A stretch of 64,000 nt of DNA. It comes from Klebsiella oxytoca. GTDB taxonomy: Bacteria > Pseudomonadota > Gammaproteobacteria > Enterobacterales > Enterobacteriaceae. This document shows, piece after piece, positions 45,650 through 54,170 of this stretch. The translations under genes and the position numbers were made by a program. The notes beneath the pieces are model-generated. The model searched no databases, was not told the origin of the DNA, and saw nothing but the letters and a program-made list of their open reading frames with translations. The stretch lies in contig NZ_CP046115.1 of the NCBI RefSeq assembly GCF_009707385.1, positions 682,001 through 746,000 of the forward strand. The letters are read 5' to 3'. Every line of letters starts with the position of its first letter. The first letter of the stretch is position 1.

Positions 45650-47020
45650 ATGGCTTATCAGACGGTGAATCCTGCGAATAATCAGCTGATCAAAGAGTAC
45701 CCGGCGCACAGCGATGCGGACGTGGAAGCGGCCCTGCAAAAGGCGGATGCGCTGTATCATTCGGAGTGGTCGAAAGGCAATATTGACCAGCGGCTACCGG
45801 TGCTGCACAAGCTGGCAGACCTGATCGACAGCCGGGTTGAAGAGCTCGCTAAAATCGCCAGCCAGGAAATGGGCAAACTTATTGAGCAAAGCCGTGGAGA
45901 AGTTAAGCTGTGCGCGCAAATTGCCCGCTACTACGCTGACAATGCTAAACAGTTTTTGGCCCCGGTGAAGTACCAGTCAGAGCTGGGCGAAGCCTGGGTT
46001 GAACATCATCCCATTGGCGTGCTGATGGCGGTGGAACCGTGGAACTTCCCTTATTACCAGCTAATGCGCGTGCTGGCGCCGAATCTGGCGGCAGGAAATC
46101 CGGTTATTGCCAAGCATGCCAGTATCGTTCCGCACTGCGCAGAAACCTTCGCCCACCTGGTACGTGAAGCCGGTGCGCCTGAAGGGGCGTGGACTAACCT
46201 GTTTATTTCTCAGGATCAGGTAGCGAAGATTATCGCCGATGACCGCGTTCAGGGGGCGGCGCTGACCGGTTCGGAAAAAGCCGGTGGCGTAGTCGCGGCG
46301 CAGGCGGCGAAACACATCAAGAAAGCCACGCTTGAGCTGGGCGGTAACGATGTGTTTGTCGTGCTGGATGACGCCAGTCTGGAGAAGGCGGTGAAGATCG
46401 GCGTGCAGGCGCGCCTTAACAATGCAGGCCAGGTATGTACCGCCGCAAAACGCTTTATTCTGCATGAAAAAATCGCCGACCAGTTCCTGAGCCAATTTAC
46501 GCAAGCCTTCCGCGAGGTGAAGATCGGCGATCCGCTGGATGAGAGTACGACGCTGGGTCCTCTCTCCTCGAAAGATGCGCTGGAAACGCTGACTAAACAG
46601 GTAAATGAGGCGGTGAAAAACGGCGCGAAGCTGCACCTGGGTGGTAAACCCGCGCAGCGGGAAGGCAGCTTTTTCGAGCCGACTATCCTGACCGGCATTA
46701 CCCGTGATAACCCGGCGTACTTTGAAGAGTTCTTTGGCCCGGTCGCGCAGATTTACGTCGTGAAAGACGATGATGAGGCGGTGAAGCTCGCTAACGATTC
46801 GCACTATGGCCTTGGCGGGGCGGTGTTCAGCCAGAATATTGAACGGGCGAAACGTATGGCGTCGCGGATTGAAACCGGGATGGTTTATATCAACTGGTTG
46901 ACTGATACCGCGCCGGAGCTGCCGTTTGGCGGCGTGAAACGCTCCGGGTTTGGTCGCGAACTCTCCGACCTCGGTATTAAAGAGTTTGTTAACCAGAAGC
47001 TGGTGGTCGTTCGCCGCTAA
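45650..47020 (+). CDS. sad: NAD-dependent succinate semialdehyde dehydrogenase (Sad/YneI type)
   Basis: 456-residue aldehyde dehydrogenase oxidising succinate semialdehyde to succinate. ATG 45650 follows AAGGAGAC. Conserved features: PWNFPYYQLMRVLAPNLAAGNPV (cofactor site), LELGGNDVFVVLDDA (general base Glu) and the nucleophile in NNAGQVCTAAKRFI. PELPFGGVKRSGFGREL ends the family core. Length and start (MAYQTVNPANNQLIKEYP) resemble E. coli YneI/Sad (462). Succinate semialdehyde also arises from 4-hydroxyphenylacetate catabolism, whose hpa genes lie nearby. Confidence 0.9.
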   Translation: MAYQTVNPANNQLIKEYPAHSDADVEAALQKADALYHSEWSKGNIDQRLPVLHKLADLIDSRVEELAKIASQEMGKLIEQSRGEVKLCAQIARYYADNAKQFLAPVKYQSELGEAWVEHHPIGVLMAVEPWNFPYYQLMRVLAPNLAAGNPVIAKHASIVPHCAETFAHLVREAGAPEGAWTNLFISQDQVAKIIADDRVQGAALTGSEKAGGVVAAQAAKHIKKATLELGGNDVFVVLDDASLEKAVKIGVQARLNNAGQVCTAAKRFILHEKIADQFLSQFTQAFREVKIGDPLDESTTLGPLSSKDALETLTKQVNEAVKNGAKLHLGGKPAQREGSFFEPTILTGITRDNPAYFEEFFGPVAQIYVVKDDDEAVKLANDSHYGLGGAVFSQNIERAKRMASRIETGMVYINWLTDTAPELPFGGVKRSGFGRELSDLGIKEFVNQKLVVVRR

Positions 47021-47039
47021 GCCACCCAGCGTGCTGATA

Positions 47040-47060
47040 CCCTCTCCCACCGGGAGAGGG
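47040..47060. terminator. Bidirectional hairpin between sad and yjiA
   Basis: Perfect arms CCCTCTCCC / GGGAGAGGG around ACC lie between two convergent genes. No strong U-run on either side. The same ctctccc/gggagag motif recurs at 50783 and 57219, so it is a repeat family as well. Confidence 0.55.
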
Positions 47061-47077
47061 AGACATCTTTGCGGCGG

Positions 47078-48034
47078 CTATTTGCGTAAACCGGCGAACG
47101 CCGCGCGGATTTCCTCTTCCGGCAACTGAATGCCGATAAATACCAGCGTGCTGTGCGGCGTTTCATCGCCCCACGGGCGATCCCAGTCGGCGCTGTACAG
47201 GCGCTGCACGCCCTGGAACAGCAGGCGATTTGGCTCGCCATCGATCCACAGCATCCCTTTATAGCGCATCAATTGCTCGGCGAAGGAGAGCAGCAGGTTT
47301 TCCATTACCCGTGAGACTTCGCTGATATCCACCGGGTAATCCATCTCAACCACGATTGATGACACGTCGTTTTGCTTCTCGGCCATAAAGTGGAAACGCG
47401 GTTTGCTGTTAACGACTTTCTCTTCCAGCATAAAGCCGCTGGTATTAAATAGCAGGCTTAAATCAACATCGCCGTGGATGACGGTATAAATCGGCGCACG
47501 GGCGTTGATGCGCGCCAGCCGCTCGCGCAGCTTGTCGCAGTCGCCGGCGACGTCGGTTTTGGTTAACAAAATCCGATCCGCATAGCCCACCTGCGACTGG
47601 GCAATAGTGAACTGATTCATCTGCTGGTCGGCATGTACGGCGTCAACCAGCGCGATCACCCCATCCAGTAGGTAGCGTTCGCACAGCACATCGTGAGAGA
47701 AAAAGGTCTGAATAATCGGCCCCGGGTCGGCCATGCCGGTGCACTCAATCACCAGCCGGTCGAAGGCAATCTCGCCGCGATCGCGGCTGTCGAGCAGATC
47801 GAGCAGGGCATCTTCCAGTTCGTTGGAGCGCGTACAGCAAATACAGCCGTTGGTCAGGGTTTTAATCTGCGTGGCGCGGTCGCCAATGAGTTGATCGTCA
47901 ACGGAAACTTCGCCAAATTCATTTTCGATAACGGCAATTTTGAAACCGTGCTGCTCATTAAGGATGTGGCGCAGCAGGGTGGTTTTCCCCGCGCCGAGAA
48001 AACCGGTTAATAGGGTGACTGCAATCGGTGCCAT
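47078..48034 (-). CDS. yjiA: YjiA, COG0523 G3E-family GTPase (metal chaperone type)
   Basis: 318 residues from ATG 48034 (MAPIAVTLLTGFLGAGKTTLL), five bases after GGAGG; an ATG at 48046 overlaps yjiX. Walker A is GFLGAGKTT, the metal-binding CxCC motif is GCICCTR (about 64-69), ECTGMADP is the switch region and TKTD the guanine-specificity motif. Family members deliver or insert transition metals; YjiA binds Zn, Co and Ni in E. coli but its client is unknown. It is co-transcribed with yjiX and probably btsT. Confidence 0.94.
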   Translation of the reverse strand: MAPIAVTLLTGFLGAGKTTLLRHILNEQHGFKIAVIENEFGEVSVDDQLIGDRATQIKTLTNGCICCTRSNELEDALLDLLDSRDRGEIAFDRLVIECTGMADPGPIIQTFFSHDVLCERYLLDGVIALVDAVHADQQMNQFTIAQSQVGYADRILLTKTDVAGDCDKLRERLARINARAPIYTVIHGDVDLSLLFNTSGFMLEEKVVNSKPRFHFMAEKQNDVSSIVVEMDYPVDISEVSRVMENLLLSFAEQLMRYKGMLWIDGEPNRLLFQGVQRLYSADWDRPWGDETPHSTLVFIGIQLPEEEIRAAFAGLRK

Positions 48035-48045
48035 GTTTGCCTCCA

Positions 48046-48249
48046 TTAGCAGCAGCGTACGCCGCCTTTGCCATCGCCGCCGTAGCGGGCCTGCTGGCGT
48101 TCGCGGAAGAATTCTTCATAAGTCATGTACGGCAGATCCGGATGGTTGGTTTGCATATGCGTGACGTAGTTGTCGTAATCCGGAATGCCAATCAGCATTT
48201 TCGCCGCCTGACCGAGATATTTTTTTGCCTGACCTAAGTTACCAAACAT
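48046..48249 (-). CDS. yjiX: YjiX, YbdD/YjiX family small protein
   Basis: 67-residue cytoplasmic protein typically encoded next to CstA-type peptide/pyruvate transporters. [29 protein letters not shown] and [14 protein letters not shown] are diagnostic, and the C-terminus ends in a double cysteine (GGVRCC). It lies between btsT and yjiA with the same orientation, as in E. coli. The molecular role is not established. Confidence 0.92.
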   Translation of the reverse strand: MFGNLGQAKKYLGQAAKMLIGIPDYDNYVTHMQTNHPDLPYMTYEEFFRERQQARYGGDGKGGVRCC

Positions 48250-48261
48250 TGTGAAATCCCG

Positions 48262-48356
48262 ATAACGAATAAAGCCGGATGGCGGCTAGCGCCTTATCCG
48301 GCCTATGATAATTCACCTTTGTAGGCCGGATAAGCCTGGCGCTATCCGGCATTAAG
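48262..48356. repeat. REP pair between btsT and yjiX
   Basis: gccggatggcggctagcgccttatccggcc and the inverted gtaggccggataagcctggcgctatccggc form a classic BIME. Being inside the btsT-yjiX-yjiA transcript, it may stabilise upstream btsT mRNA and reduce downstream expression. Confidence 0.85.
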
Positions 48357-48358
48357 GT

Positions 48359-50509
48359 TTAATGGTGCGAAGAGGTCTTCACGCCGCCTTCCGGTACCGG
48401 CACGTACGGAGTCTCTTTGTCGGTGCGCACTTTGTTGTTGCGCACGTTGAGCCAGGTTTTGATGCCGTAGAAGATGATGCTGTAGACCACCACCAGGAAC
48501 AGAATGCTCAGGCCAGCGTTGGTGTAGTTGTTGACCACGATATGGTTCATGTTGGCGACCTGCTGTGCGGTCAGTTCGCCACCGGCGGCAATCTTCTCTT
48601 TATACTGCTGAGCCATAAAGAAGAAGCCTTCCATCTGTGGGTTGGTGCTGAACAGTTTCAGGCCCAGCGCCCAGGTGGTGCACAGCAGCAGCCACGCGGC
48701 CGGGATAACGGTAACCCAGATATATTTGGTGCGCTGCATTTTGACCAGCACCACGGTGCCCAGCACCAGCGCCACCGCGGCCAGCATCTGGTTAGAGATA
48801 CCGAACAGCGGCCACAGGCTCTTCACGCCGCCCAGCGGGTCGACCACGCCCTGATACAGCAGGTAGCCCCACAGGCCAACGCAGCCCGCAGTACCGATAA
48901 TACCGGCGATCAGCGAGTCGGTTTTTTTCAGGAACGGCACGAAGTTGCCCAGCAGATCCTGCAGCATAAAGCGGCCTGCGCGGGTACCGGCATCCAGCGC
49001 GGTGAGGATAAACAGTGCTTCAAACAGGATACCGAAGTGGTACCAGAAGCCCATATCCGCCATCGGGATGATTTTATGGAACACGTGGGCGATACCAACG
49101 GCCAGCGTCGGCGCGCCGCCGGCGCGGTTCAGTACTGAAGGTTCGCCGATGTCTTTCGCCGTCTGCAGGATCTGCTCAGGTGAAATCACGAAGCCCCAGG
49201 AACTTACGGTCGCCGCCGCGTGAACGGTCACTTCTTTCAGCTGTGCAGCGATCATTGCCGCATTTTCGCCGCCCATTTCATGCAGGTTCGGCATGACGAT
49301 GCCAAGGCCTGCCGGCGGGGTGTTCATTGCGAAGTAGAGACCCGGTTCGATAATCGATGCCGCAACCAGCGCCATGATGGCAACGAAAGATTCCATCAGC
49401 ATCGCGCCGTAGCCGATAAAGCGGGCGTCGGTTTCATTCGCCAGCAGCTTCGGCGTGGTGCCGGAAGCGATAAGGGCGTGGAAGCCGGAGACCGCGCCGC
49501 AGGCAATGGTGATAAACAGGAACGGGAACAGCGCGCCTTTCCACAGCGGACCGGTACCATCAATGTACTGGGTTACCGCCGGCATTTTCAGGTCCGGGTT
49601 GAGGATAACGATCCCCAGCGCCAGGCCGACGATTACGCCGATTTTCAGGAAGGTGGCCAGATAGTCACGCGGTGCCAGAATCAGCCATACCGGCAGCAGC
49701 GCGGAGATAAACGCGTAGCCAATCAGGGTAAAGGTGATAGTGGTGTCTTTAAAGGTCAGCGCCGGGCCCCAGTACGGGTCGTGGGCAATGATGCCGCCGA
49801 ACCAGATAGACGCTACCAGCAGAACGATACCGATCACCGAGACTTCACCCACGCGGCCAGGGCGCAGGAAGCGCATGTAGATACCCATGAACAGCGCGAT
49901 AGGCACCGTCGAGCAGACGGTAAAGACGCCCCACGGGCTTTCCGCCAGCGCTTTCACCACGATTAGCGCCAGTACCGCGAGGATGATGATCATAATCAGG
50001 AAGCAGCCGAACAGCGCGATAGAGCCCGGAACGGGTCCCATCTCTTGTTTGATCATCTCACCCAGCGAGGCGCCGTTACGGCGTGAGGAGATAAACAGCA
50101 CCATAAAGTCCTGCACCGCCCCTGCCAGCACCACGCCCGCCAGCAGCCACAGGGTACCCGGCAGGTAGCCCATCTGCGCGGCAAGCACCGGGCCCACCAG
50201 CGGACCTGCGCCGGCGATAGCGGCAAAGTGGTGGCCGAACAGCACGTAGCGGTTGGTCGGGACGTAGTTCAGGCCATCGTTGTTAATCACCGCAGGCGTA
50301 GAGCGCGTCGGGTCAAGCTTCATCACCTTTTGCGCGATATACAGGCTGTAATAGCGATAGGCGACAAGGTAGACGGAAACCGCCGCCACCACGATCCACA
50401 GCGCACTGACGTGCTCACCGCGGCGCAGAGCGACGACTGAGAGGCAAAATGCCCCGATGATTCCAAGAATCACCCAGGGTATGTGCTTGAGTAGTTTTTT
50501 GGTATCCAT
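48359..50509 (-). CDS. btsT: Pyruvate/proton symporter BtsT (CstA family)
   Basis: High-affinity pyruvate importer in the inner membrane, 716 residues with about 16-18 hydrophobic helices. Family motifs: NRYVLFGHHFAAIAGAGPLVGPVLAAQMGYLPG (about 85-117), GAVQDFMVLFISSRRNGASLGEM, and FHALIASGTTPKLLANETD. The E. coli orthologue (YjiY) is induced by the BtsS/BtsR LytTR system on pyruvate and by CRP. A perfect CRP site and TAAGCGGT direct repeats lie upstream. Confidence 0.95.
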   Translation of the reverse strand: MDTKKLLKHIPWVILGIIGAFCLSVVALRRGEHVSALWIVVAAVSVYLVAYRYYSLYIAQKVMKLDPTRSTPAVINNDGLNYVPTNRYVLFGHHFAAIAGAGPLVGPVLAAQMGYLPGTLWLLAGVVLAGAVQDFMVLFISSRRNGASLGEMIKQEMGPVPGSIALFGCFLIMIIILAVLALIVVKALAESPWGVFTVCSTVPIALFMGIYMRFLRPGRVGEVSVIGIVLLVASIWFGGIIAHDPYWGPALTFKDTTITFTLIGYAFISALLPVWLILAPRDYLATFLKIGVIVGLALGIVILNPDLKMPAVTQYIDGTGPLWKGALFPFLFITIACGAVSGFHALIASGTTPKLLANETDARFIGYGAMLMESFVAIMALVAASIIEPGLYFAMNTPPAGLGIVMPNLHEMGGENAAMIAAQLKEVTVHAAATVSSWGFVISPEQILQTAKDIGEPSVLNRAGGAPTLAVGIAHVFHKIIPMADMGFWYHFGILFEALFILTALDAGTRAGRFMLQDLLGNFVPFLKKTDSLIAGIIGTAGCVGLWGYLLYQGVVDPLGGVKSLWPLFGISNQMLAAVALVLGTVVLVKMQRTKYIWVTVIPAAWLLLCTTWALGLKLFSTNPQMEGFFFMAQQYKEKIAAGGELTAQQVANMNHIVVNNYTNAGLSILFLVVVYSIIFYGIKTWLNVRNNKVRTDKETPYVPVPEGGVKTSSHH

Positions 50510-50661
50510 AGTAAAACCTGGCGTTAATGAGATGAATAATGGGCCGAAGCCGTTTTAGTTTTGAGTCAGGGTTGTTGGAGGTATTGATTAGCTATGCTGG
50601 GGACGATCTTGCCAGAACTTCGCGCGCGTAAAGTTGGGTAAATCTGTGAGTGGTTATATGC

Positions 50662-50738
50662 GGGGTTAAGCGGTCGCTAGCCGGGGTAAGCGGTTGGCTA
50701 TGAAGTGAGCAGGAGGGAAATATGTGATTGAGATCACA
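50662..50738 (-). promoter_or_regulatory. btsT control region: LytTR-type direct repeats and perfect CRP site
   Basis: TAAGCGGT occurs at 50667-50674 and 50687-50694, each preceded by GGGG (minus strand ACCGCTTA...CCCC): two direct repeats two helical turns apart, as LytTR regulators such as BtsR bind. TGTGA-TTGAGA-TCACA at 50723-50738 is a perfect CRP core. Regulators assigned by analogy with E. coli yjiY/btsT. The rest of the gap (50510-50661) has no gene. Confidence 0.72.
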
Positions 50739-50777
50739 GGAGTATTAGCGTGAAGAAAAGGGAGGGGTAACAGGCAT

Positions 50778-50805
50778 GAAAACCCCTCTCCCGAGAGAGA
50801 GGGGG
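50778..50805 (-). terminator. Terminator of hpaBC
   Basis: CCCCTCTC (50783-50790) and GAGAGGGG (50797-50804) form an 8-bp stem; the minus-strand tail is GTTTTCATG. It starts ten bases beyond the hpaC stop. Confidence 0.65.
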
Positions 50806-50814
50806 AAGAGCAAA

Positions 50815-51327
50815 CTACGCGAGCACTTCCATTTCCATCATCACCGGGTGGAAACGGCGCTTAAAGTAAATCAGCCCGTGGCCCTGCTGGCTTAGGGTAA
50901 TGTTCCTGATTTCCACCAGATAGACCAGGTGGCTACCAATGGTCTGCACCTGACTAATCTCACCTTCGAGGCTCGCCAGCGCGCCTTTCAGAACCGGCTG
51001 CCCCAGCGCGCCTTTTTGCCAGCAGTTGAGGCCGAATCGGTCATCCATCGACATTCCAGTCATTCCGGCGAAGTGGCGGGCCATTTCCTCTTGTTCGTGG
51101 TTGAGCACATTGATGCACAGCTTGCCGTTGCCCTGAAAAACCGGATTCATCGCGCTATTGGCGTTGAGGCAGACCATCACTGACGGCGGCGTATCGGTCA
51201 CCGAACAGACCGCAGTGGCGGTGATACCGCAGCGGCCTTCCTCGCCTTCGGTTGTGATGACGTTAACGGCGGCCGACAGACTGGCCATGGCATCGCGAAA
51301 ACGCAAACGTTGTTCATCTAATTGCAT
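50815..51327 (-). CDS. hpaC: 4-hydroxyphenylacetate 3-monooxygenase, reductase subunit
   Basis: Flavin reductase supplying FADH2 to HpaB, 170 residues. FRDAMASLSAAVNVITTEG, GITATAVCSVTDTPPSVMVCLN and NGKLCINVLNHEQEEMARHFAG are characteristic of the HpaC/HsaB flavin reductase-like family. The stop of hpaB lies 19 bases upstream and both are transcribed leftward, ending at a hairpin. The enzyme is the small component of a two-component monooxygenase. Confidence 0.96.
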   Translation of the reverse strand: MQLDEQRLRFRDAMASLSAAVNVITTEGEEGRCGITATAVCSVTDTPPSVMVCLNANSAMNPVFQGNGKLCINVLNHEQEEMARHFAGMTGMSMDDRFGLNCWQKGALGQPVLKGALASLEGEISQVQTIGSHLVYLVEIRNITLSQQGHGLIYFKRRFHPVMMEMEVLA

Positions 51328-51346
51328 TGTGACCTCCCGCTGCCCG

Positions 51347-52909
51347 TTACTTCAGCAGCTTATCCAGCATGTTGATATCGGTATTGTTGTGCAGATGCGG
51401 CACCGTCCAGCCGTTCTGGTCGTACTCGGACAGGCAGCGATCGACCATCGCCATCATTTTGTCCATGTTGCCGGAGCTTTGCGCCTGGCGCAGGCACTGC
51501 AGACGAATTTCATCCTGGCTACCGGAGTAGTTGATTTCATACAGCTCGTGACGGCCGCCGAATTCGCTGCCGATTGCATCCCACATCAGTTTGAGGATCT
51601 TGATACGCTCGACGTGATCCATACCGTTCGATCCGCGCACGTATTTCGCCAGGTATTCATTGATTTGCGGGTTATTGAGATCGCGGGCGCTGGACGGCAG
51701 ATAGATCAGGCCGCTGGTGACGCTGCGCTCGATAATGTTTTTGATTTTGGCGTAGGCCATCGGCGCCATCACGCGATAGGTTTGCAGCGCGGCGTGATCC
51801 GGCAGATATGCGCCGTTGACCCACGGCGTCGCTTCGGCGCACATCGAATCGCTCAGCGCCCAGAACATATTGCGCCATGCCACCACTTCGCCAAGCTCGG
51901 CCTGGACGCCGCGGAACTCGAGGGTACCGGTGCACTCCAGCGAGCGTTTCAGCAGGGCGGTGATAAAGTCGAGTTTTACCGCCAGACGTACGCAGGCCTG
52001 CAGCGGATACATGCGGGCGAAGCCGCCTTCCATCGTCCAACGACGGCAGCGATCGAAGTCACGATAGATCAGTACGTTTTCCCACGGGATCAGCACGTTA
52101 TCCATCACCAGGATCGCATCGTTTTCATCGAAGCGGCTGGAGAGCGGATAATCGTACGGCGATCCGGTTGCGCCGGCCACCAGTTCATAGGAGGCGCGGG
52201 AGATAAGCTTGACCCCTTCGGCGTCCATCGGCGCGACGAACATCAGCGCGAAGTCCGGGTTTTCGCCCATCACCTGCGCGGAGCCGAAGCCAATCATGTT
52301 GTAGTGGGTCAGCGCTGAGTTGGTTGCCACCACTTTCGCTCCGCTGACGATGATCCCGGCGTCGGTCTCTTTTTCCAGCTTGATATAAACGTCTTTCACT
52401 TCGTCGGCCGGCTTGTGACGATCGATCGGCGGGTTGACGATAGCGTGGTTAAAGTACAGGCCGCTTTCCTGAATACGGGTATACCAGTTACGGGCGTTCT
52501 GCTCAAACTGACCGTAAAAGCCCGGATTTGCGCCCAGCGCGCAGCCGAAGGCGGCTTTGTAGTCCGGGGTGCGACCCATCCAGCCGTAGCTCAGGCGTGA
52601 CCATTCGGCGATGGCGTCGCGCTGCTGGCGCAGGTCATCGGCGCTTTTCGCGACGCGGAAGAACTTGTGGGTATAGCCGCCGCTGCCGGTATCGGTACCC
52701 CAGCACAGGGTGTCCTGCAGCTCGGGTTTATGCAGCGCATCGTACATTTGCGCAACGGAGGCGGCGGCGTTGCGAAACGCCGGGTGGGTGGTCACGTCCT
52801 TCACGCGTTCACCATAGATATAGATTTCGCGGCCGTCCTGCAGGCTCTTCAGGTACTCTTCACCGGTTAACGGGCGTTTAGCGTCTGCACGGAAATTTTC
52901 AGGTTTCAT
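51347..52909 (-). CDS. hpaB: 4-hydroxyphenylacetate 3-monooxygenase, oxygenase subunit
   Basis: Hydroxylates 4-hydroxyphenylacetate to 3,4-dihydroxyphenylacetate (homoprotocatechuate) with FADH2 and O2. At 520 residues it has the expected length. TGEEYLKSLQDGREIYIYGERVKDVTTHP (N-terminus), RMYPLQACVRLAVKLDFITALL and YLPSSARDLNNPQINEYLAKYVRGSNG are family signatures. It heads the hpaBC operon, separated from hpaA by a 361-base gap that must contain the promoter. Confidence 0.97.
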   Translation of the reverse strand: MKPENFRADAKRPLTGEEYLKSLQDGREIYIYGERVKDVTTHPAFRNAAASVAQMYDALHKPELQDTLCWGTDTGSGGYTHKFFRVAKSADDLRQQRDAIAEWSRLSYGWMGRTPDYKAAFGCALGANPGFYGQFEQNARNWYTRIQESGLYFNHAIVNPPIDRHKPADEVKDVYIKLEKETDAGIIVSGAKVVATNSALTHYNMIGFGSAQVMGENPDFALMFVAPMDAEGVKLISRASYELVAGATGSPYDYPLSSRFDENDAILVMDNVLIPWENVLIYRDFDRCRRWTMEGGFARMYPLQACVRLAVKLDFITALLKRSLECTGTLEFRGVQAELGEVVAWRNMFWALSDSMCAEATPWVNGAYLPDHAALQTYRVMAPMAYAKIKNIIERSVTSGLIYLPSSARDLNNPQINEYLAKYVRGSNGMDHVERIKILKLMWDAIGSEFGGRHELYEINYSGSQDEIRLQCLRQAQSSGNMDKMMAMVDRCLSEYDQNGWTVPHLHNNTDINMLDKLLK

Positions 52910-53270
52910 AGGTGACCTCTTCAGTATTAATCGGAATGCGATGTTAAATTTATGTTTTGTTTTTGTTGTTTAATTGAAGCGGTTAACGCGGTTTTGGTGA
53001 AGAGACTTTTAGGTCAACGGCGGGTACTTTTCGGGCGGGGTTAAGTTATGTGATCGGGGTTGGTTTTTCTCTTTTCCGGCCAGGCTCTCCGGTGGGCTGG
53101 GCGACAAGCCAGTGCGGATTTTGAATTTGTAGCCCGGACAGATGCGCAGCATCGCCTCCGGGAAATTCAGCGACTCTGCACTCTGCACCCGGAGGCGGCG
53201 CTTAACGCGCCTTGCCCGGGCTACTGTCTCTCAGACGGCTGCGAACTCGCCGCGTCGCCCCTGAAAGATC
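52910..53270. promoter_or_regulatory. hpaB upstream region with a REP unit
   Basis: 52910-53100 is the presumed hpaBC promoter region, with AT-rich sequence but no promoter elements I can call with confidence. 53130-53225 holds REP-like modules (tagcccggacagatgcgcagc; cccggaggcggcgcttaacgcgccttgcccgggcta) after the hpaA stop. No gene is supported. Confidence 0.5.
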
Positions 53271-54161
53271 CTAAGACACCGGTACTTTCTGCGCCCGGTA
53301 CGCGCTTGGCGAACAGCCCGTCAGGCGGTTAAAAAATCGGGCAAAATAGGCCGGATCTTTGAACCCTAGCTGCCAGGCTATTTCGCTGACCGGACTGTCG
53401 GAAAAGAGCAACAATCGCCTGGCCTCGCGCAGCTGTCTGTCGAATATCAACCGCTTGGGCGGCCGGTTAGCGAAGCGGCGACAAATATCGGTCAGCCTGG
53501 ATTCGGTCAGATGCAGCTCGCAGGCGTAGTCCGGTACCGTCCAGTGCTGATGGTAGTGGCTGTCGATCAGCTGGTTAAACCGCTGGAATAGCTTGAGCTC
53601 GCCGCGTATCCCGCTGGCCGCGTGGTCGTCAAGCTTCGCGTTGCGCAGCAGCAGGGTGAACACCGACTGCGCCAGCAGCGTCAGGGTATGCTCACGCCCC
53701 GGCAGCTGCGAGGTCGATTCACGTTCAATCAGCCGCCAGTAGTGCGCCAGCGCCGCCAGCTCCTCGGGCTTATCGGCCAGCGACAGGCAGATGCCCGGCA
53801 GGCCGAAAGCCTCCCGCGTGCCGGGGTAGAGCACCTCCAGCAGCGGCCAGACCAGCTCCTCCCTTACCGTTAGCACGTGACCATCGCTATCGGACTCGGT
53901 GATAAAGGCGTGCGGCACCGAGGGAGGCGTCAGAACAAACAGCGGCGCCTGCACCGAGTAGCGATGATCGTCGAGCTGCAGCTCAATCTGCCCGGTATCG
54001 AGAAAGTGCATCTGAAAATACTGGTCGTGGCGGTGCGCCTGCATATCGCGGCCAAAGAACTCCGCCATGCGGGCAAACGACTGATAGTGCACATCTTCCG
54101 TTCCCAGACTCTCATCGTACTCTTTGTTAATATCGATATTGGCGATAGGGCTCTGACACAT
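53271..54161 (-). CDS. hpaA: AraC-type activator of the hpaBC operon
   Basis: 296 residues. The N-terminal cupin (FGRDMQAHRHDQYFQMHFLDTGQIELQLDDHRYSVQAPLFVLTPPSVPHAF) binds aromatic effectors, and the C-terminal AraC domain (VPDYACELHLTESRLTDICRRF; VSEIAWQLGFKDPAYFARFFNRLTGCSPSAYR) binds DNA. In E. coli HpaA activates hpaBC in response to 4-hydroxyphenylacetate. Located between hpaX (9 bases upstream) and hpaB, as in the E. coli cluster. Confidence 0.95.
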   Translation of the reverse strand: MCQSPIANIDINKEYDESLGTEDVHYQSFARMAEFFGRDMQAHRHDQYFQMHFLDTGQIELQLDDHRYSVQAPLFVLTPPSVPHAFITESDSDGHVLTVREELVWPLLEVLYPGTREAFGLPGICLSLADKPEELAALAHYWRLIERESTSQLPGREHTLTLLAQSVFTLLLRNAKLDDHAASGIRGELKLFQRFNQLIDSHYHQHWTVPDYACELHLTESRLTDICRRFANRPPKRLIFDRQLREARRLLLFSDSPVSEIAWQLGFKDPAYFARFFNRLTGCSPSAYRAQKVPVS

Positions 54162-54170
54162 AGCGGCTCC

